64,000 nt of DNA from Zychaea mexicana. Lineage: Eukaryota; Mucoromycota; Mucoromycetes; Mucorales; Lichtheimiaceae. The stretch spans positions 372,001 through 436,000 of the forward strand of contig NW_026516685.1 in assembly GCF_025766255.1 (NCBI RefSeq). Reading direction: 5' to 3'. Shown one piece after another: positions 60,701 through 64,000 of the stretch. The position numbers and the translations under genes were made by a program. Position 1 is the stretch's first letter, and the number at the start of each line of letters is the position of its first letter. The notes beneath the pieces are model-generated. The model saw only the letters and a list, made by a program, of their open reading frames with translations, ran no database searches and was not told the origin of the DNA.

Positions 60701-60900
60701 TACCTTTCAACCTCGAAATAGTGATCCCCTTCTTATCTCCACCGAGTCGTCTTTGCACTTTAATTTTTTTCCCGGCCGAAATTTGGGTCTTTCGGGCTGT
60801 GGTTTGCCATGGCAATATAAAAGGGAGTTACCTAACGTAAAACAGAGTAAGTGGTTTACTTCTCTTTATCTTATCTATTTACTACTACTGTATTGATAGT
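54779..60900. other. Gene-poor stretch of about 6 kb
   Basis: No gene I can support. Plus-strand frames at 55510-55845, 56192-56452, 57593-58111 (172 codons) and 58712-59164 (150 codons) have ATG starts but no recognisable domain, and do not join into a longer model. The region may hold old, decayed transposons or species-specific genes. Confidence 0.4.
60816..60822 (+). promoter_or_regulatory. TATA box of the M20 amidohydrolase gene
   Basis: A TATAAAA motif about 80 bp before the ATG at 60901. Inference from position and sequence. Confidence 0.55.
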
Positions 60901-63163
60901 ATGACAGTCGCCATTAATTCAGCTCAAGTACGTACTTACCGTAATATGCAACAATGTTTCGGTTGGATGGGTGTATAGACTGATGGCCAGTACTTTATAT
61001 TCATGCGACTATTGTACTTTTTTTCACACTCTCTCTCAAATATATATTTAAAGGCCACACAACAGCAATGCGATTTCCCGGAGGCGCAAAACGTTATTTA
61101 TGCAGAAATCGATCGTATTTCGCCAGAGCTACGTGAGCTCAGTGCTGATGTAAAGCATTTGTTCCCTGTTATATTACCCTTTGTTATTGAAACATAATAT
61201 GGCTTCTTCTATGCGCACGATTTTAATTCATATATGTTTAGTTACACGCACATCCCGAAGTGGGCATGCAAGAGCATCACGCGCATGACATTTTAACAAA
61301 CTATCTGGAAAAGAACGGATTTGAACTGACACGACACGCGTTTGATTTGGAAACAGCGTTTATGGCCACGTATACCAAAGGATTGGGATTACGTGTAGGC
61401 TTTTGCTCCGAATATGACGCTCTTCCTGGATTGGGACATGCTTGTGGCCATAACATTATTGCTATCAGCGGCGTAGCCAATGCGATGGCTATGAAGGCTT
61501 TGTTGGACAAGGGATTGGCATCAGGAACTGTCGTTCTCTTTGGTTGTCCGAGTGAAGGTAAAGGAGTTTGATGTCAAGCTTTGGTGGACCTAGGTCCTAG
61601 AGACTAACAACTATGGTTATACATACGCGTGCTCACTCATCCGTTACATAAAACAGAACCACTGGATGGCAAGATTTTGATGGCTAAGAAGGGTGCATTT
61701 CAAGACCATGCGGATGTTTGCAGTATGCTCCATCCAGGACCCATGAACATGACGTATTGGGCGGGAACTGCTATTCAGGACGTTAAAGTCGAATTTCTCG
61801 GAAAGGTTAGCATATAATACTTACTACTTTACATCTGCCACGAAGAGTGTTTATAATTAATAAAGAGGAAGAAGAAGAAAATTGTTCGATTGAAAGTAAC
61901 TAATTCTTTCTTTTCATACTCGTTATCAGCCTGCCCATGCTGGTGGCGCACCATGGAATGGTATAGGCCAACGTTCATTTCATTATTGGAAGAGTGTCGT
62001 AATTAATGAGCGAACAGGGAAAAAGAGGCTTACCGTTTCTAATTTCAACAAAAAATAGGCGTCAATGCACTGGACGCTATTTGCCAAGCGTGGGTCAGCA
62101 TTGGTTTACTGCGCCAGCAGTTGCTAGCAACAGATCGTATTCACGGCATCATTACGGACGGTAAATAGTATTCTTTAATCACATGTTACTAGTGCTGTCG
62201 TATGCGTGGCTAATAATATAACATGTAAAACAACAACTCATACATGAAACATAGGTGGCAAAGCGGTAATGCGGATATCCTACGCCTATGTCTATATTAG
62301 CCATATGAAATGGAGCAGAATGTGCATTTTGCTAATAACCAATAGATCATTCTATAAAAATTACTTATATAATAGCCAAACATCATTCCAGACCGTACAG
62401 CAGGATACTTTTATGTGCGAGCCAAGACCACCAACCGCGTTGAAGAGCTGATGGAGAAAGTCGAAAATTGTTTCAAGGCTGCTGCACTCGCCACAGGGTG
62501 TGAAGTCAATATGAAATGGCGCGAAGCTGGCATGTGTAAAAGTAAGATTATTATTATCATTGTCATCATTCTTTTTTCGTGAACCTCTTATTACATACTG
62601 CTGTATATGTCGTCGTATATATATACATATTCACAGAGACGCAGAATGAGCAAAAAACGGACTACTAACAATGAACATTGTATACATTTTCTCTAACATC
62701 AGATGTCATTCAAAACCCGGTAATGGCTGAAACGTATGCGCGGTATTATCGGGAATTCGGCAGCAAGGGCAAGCCAATCGAATCTCGACAAGCACAAGAA
62801 GCGAATCAAATGGGTGGATCCACAGAAAGTATCATTTTTCTCGGTATTTGCAATTTCAAAAAGTGGGTCTTTAAAAACTTATAAGTCTATTCCTACTTCT
62901 TTTTTTTAACCGAAATACAGGATTTTGGAAACGTGGCACATTTGATGCCTGGCTTACATCCATTCTACGATATATACACCGACGAGTTTCCACACACTGA
63001 AGGATTTGCCAAACATACAGGAACAGAAGAAGCACACGAAGGCACAATGATTGCATCAAAGAGTTTGGCTATGGTATCTGCTCATATGTTTTTGGAAAAA
63101 GGATTCTATGAGAAGGCTTATCAGGAGTTTGACATAACTGTGCCAAAAGAACAGCGTTGTTAA
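60901..63163 (+). CDS. M20-family metallo-amidohydrolase (PM20D2-like)
   Basis: Zinc-type amidohydrolase of the M20 family, which cleaves small amide or dipeptide substrates. Ten exons: 60901-60927, 61054-61149, 61242-61557, 61657-61805, 61930-61960, 62059-62160, 62255-62265, 62376-62541, 62703-62824, 62921-63163; 420 residues. Landmarks: LHAHPEVGMQEHHAHDIL, the metal-site block VGFCSEYDALPGLGHACGHN, VLFGCPSE, GKPAHAGGAPWNGVNALDA (dimerisation domain), IITDGGKAPNIIPD, and GGSTDFGNVAHLMPGLHP with the C-terminal TEEAHEGTMIASKSLA. Exon 7 is 11 nt. The intron after exon 9 starts with GA instead of GT (ACA|GAAAGT...ACAG|GAT), yet only this junction gives STDFGNV. Substrate unknown; family enzymes act on N-acyl or beta-alanyl-type amides. 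Confidence 0.93.
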
Positions 63164-64000
63164 TTCGTTAGTAATAGCACGATATAATGCTATCGTTGTA
63201 CTTTTGCATACATTCGATAAGCTAAAAAACATTGTAAAATAAATACATCACTATGATACTATTGTTACGGCTAATCATAAATTATCACTCGCAACAGCAC
63301 AAACAGTCTTTGATAGGATTGTAGTAATAGAAAGATCAATTAGATATCATCATCTATGCAGGATTTTCGACTGTTATTTTGTGCTTTTCAATATTGTTTT
63401 ATCGTGGACATGTTTTGATTCCAAAACTTCTTGTGCTGCTAGGAAAGAGTAAAATATCGTTGAAGCCCTATTTTTTGCTTTAATTTGAGAGTGACGCCGG
63501 CATACATATATATGCATCACACAGTCACGATTTTAAAACGTTTAAAGTTATATTAGATTTTGTGTGTCTTGTTCCGTGGCAATATTAAATGCAATGATGA
63601 TCATCGAGAGAACGAGATTGGTAGACGGAGATAAAGTTCATGTTTTCCTGTTCTCCGTCTTACAGCAGTTCGTTTCTGACTGACAAAGGAGAGAGAGTTC
63701 GGTTCGTATATTTTTAGTCTAGTGCACCAGCACCACACTTATACACGTTACCGGAGCTATATAAACTTCCACCGAGTAGGAGATCGACACTATTCAAAGC
63801 TCTAGATCCAATAAACATCCAAGTCCGCCAATATAGCAGGAACGCCTCTCTTCCAAACTAAAGTGTCTTTTTTTTTACTTTATTAAATCAATTTATACAA
63901 TGAAAGAAAAAAATTATTTTTTTCTTATGACAGTCCTGTTATTTTTACATTGTTATGTGGTTGGCGTTTTGTTCTGAAGGAAAAAGCAATGAGGGAAGGG
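63164..64000. other. Intergenic at the window end
   Basis: 3' flank of the M20 gene; no gene seen. A TATATAA-like stretch near 63760 and a pyrimidine-rich run near 63867 could belong to a promoter of a gene beyond the edge. Confidence 0.4.

Overview
The window is a piece of an intron-dense fungal nuclear genome. Short GT-AG introns with classic GTAAGT/GTATGT donors, poly-Gln/Asn/Ser tracts and fungal-type families (CSC1, PER1, ERT1-like Zn2Cys6 factor, UDP-glucose dehydrogenase, Ufo1-like F-box protein) point to an early-diverging fungus, most likely Mucoromycota. That placement is an inference; I see no rRNA or species-diagnostic marker. Every multi-exon model was spliced by hand on the sequence, and the summed exon lengths were checked to stay in frame.

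Layout. 1-2240 (+): 3' part of a gamma-glutamyltransferase. 3566-4300 (-): NC2-beta/Dr1. 6827-7110 (-): small CYSTM protein. 7859-11648 (-): CSC1/OSCA-type stress-gated channel. 13348-15571 (+): ERT1/Rds2-like gluconeogenic regulator with a PAS-like C-terminus. 16419-17372 (+): PER1 GPI-remodelling enzyme. 18528-21014 (+): SAC7-like RhoGAP with a C-terminal membrane segment. 21371-21941 (+): Ser/Ala-rich GPI-type surface protein. 24664-26112 (+): guanine deaminase. 26536-28290 (-): UDP-glucose 6-dehydrogenase. 29457-30831 (-): LITAF-domain protein. 33031-33700: remnant of a pogo/Tigger-like transposon. 34288-39347 (-): LUFS-polyQ-WD40 co-regulator (LEUNIG/Flo8 type). 39928-41393 (-): thioesterase-like protein with a 4-nt micro-exon. 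43870-45165: Helitron fragment carrying a very AT-rich zinc-finger cassette. 46431-46778 (+): RPB12. 46903-50068 (-): Ufo1-like F-box/WD40/UIM protein. 51152-51355 (-): secreted eight-cysteine peptide. 52865-54778 (+): eIF2B-beta. 60901-63163 (+): M20 amidohydrolase with an 11-nt micro-exon and an apparent GA-AG intron.

There is no operon logic, but several genes share themes. Cell surface and wall: PER1, the GPI-type protein, UDP-glucose dehydrogenase (UDP-glucuronate for glucuronan-containing walls) and the Sac7-like RhoGAP (Rho1 is the usual wall-integrity GTPase). Transcription: NC2-beta, RPB12, the LUFS/WD40 protein and the ERT1-like factor. Membrane stress: CSC1, CYSTM and LITAF. Gene-poor stretches (2.2-3.5, 4.3-6.8, 21.9-24.6, 30.8-34.3, 41.4-46.4 and 54.8-60.9 kb) hold transposon debris or nothing I can recognise.

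The best leads are the Helitron/AT-rich zinc-finger chimera at 44.0-45.2 kb, the GA-AG intron and the two micro-exons, the hidden first exon that moves a CAG tract of the LUFS/WD40 gene out of the Gln frame, and the secreted eight-cysteine peptide.
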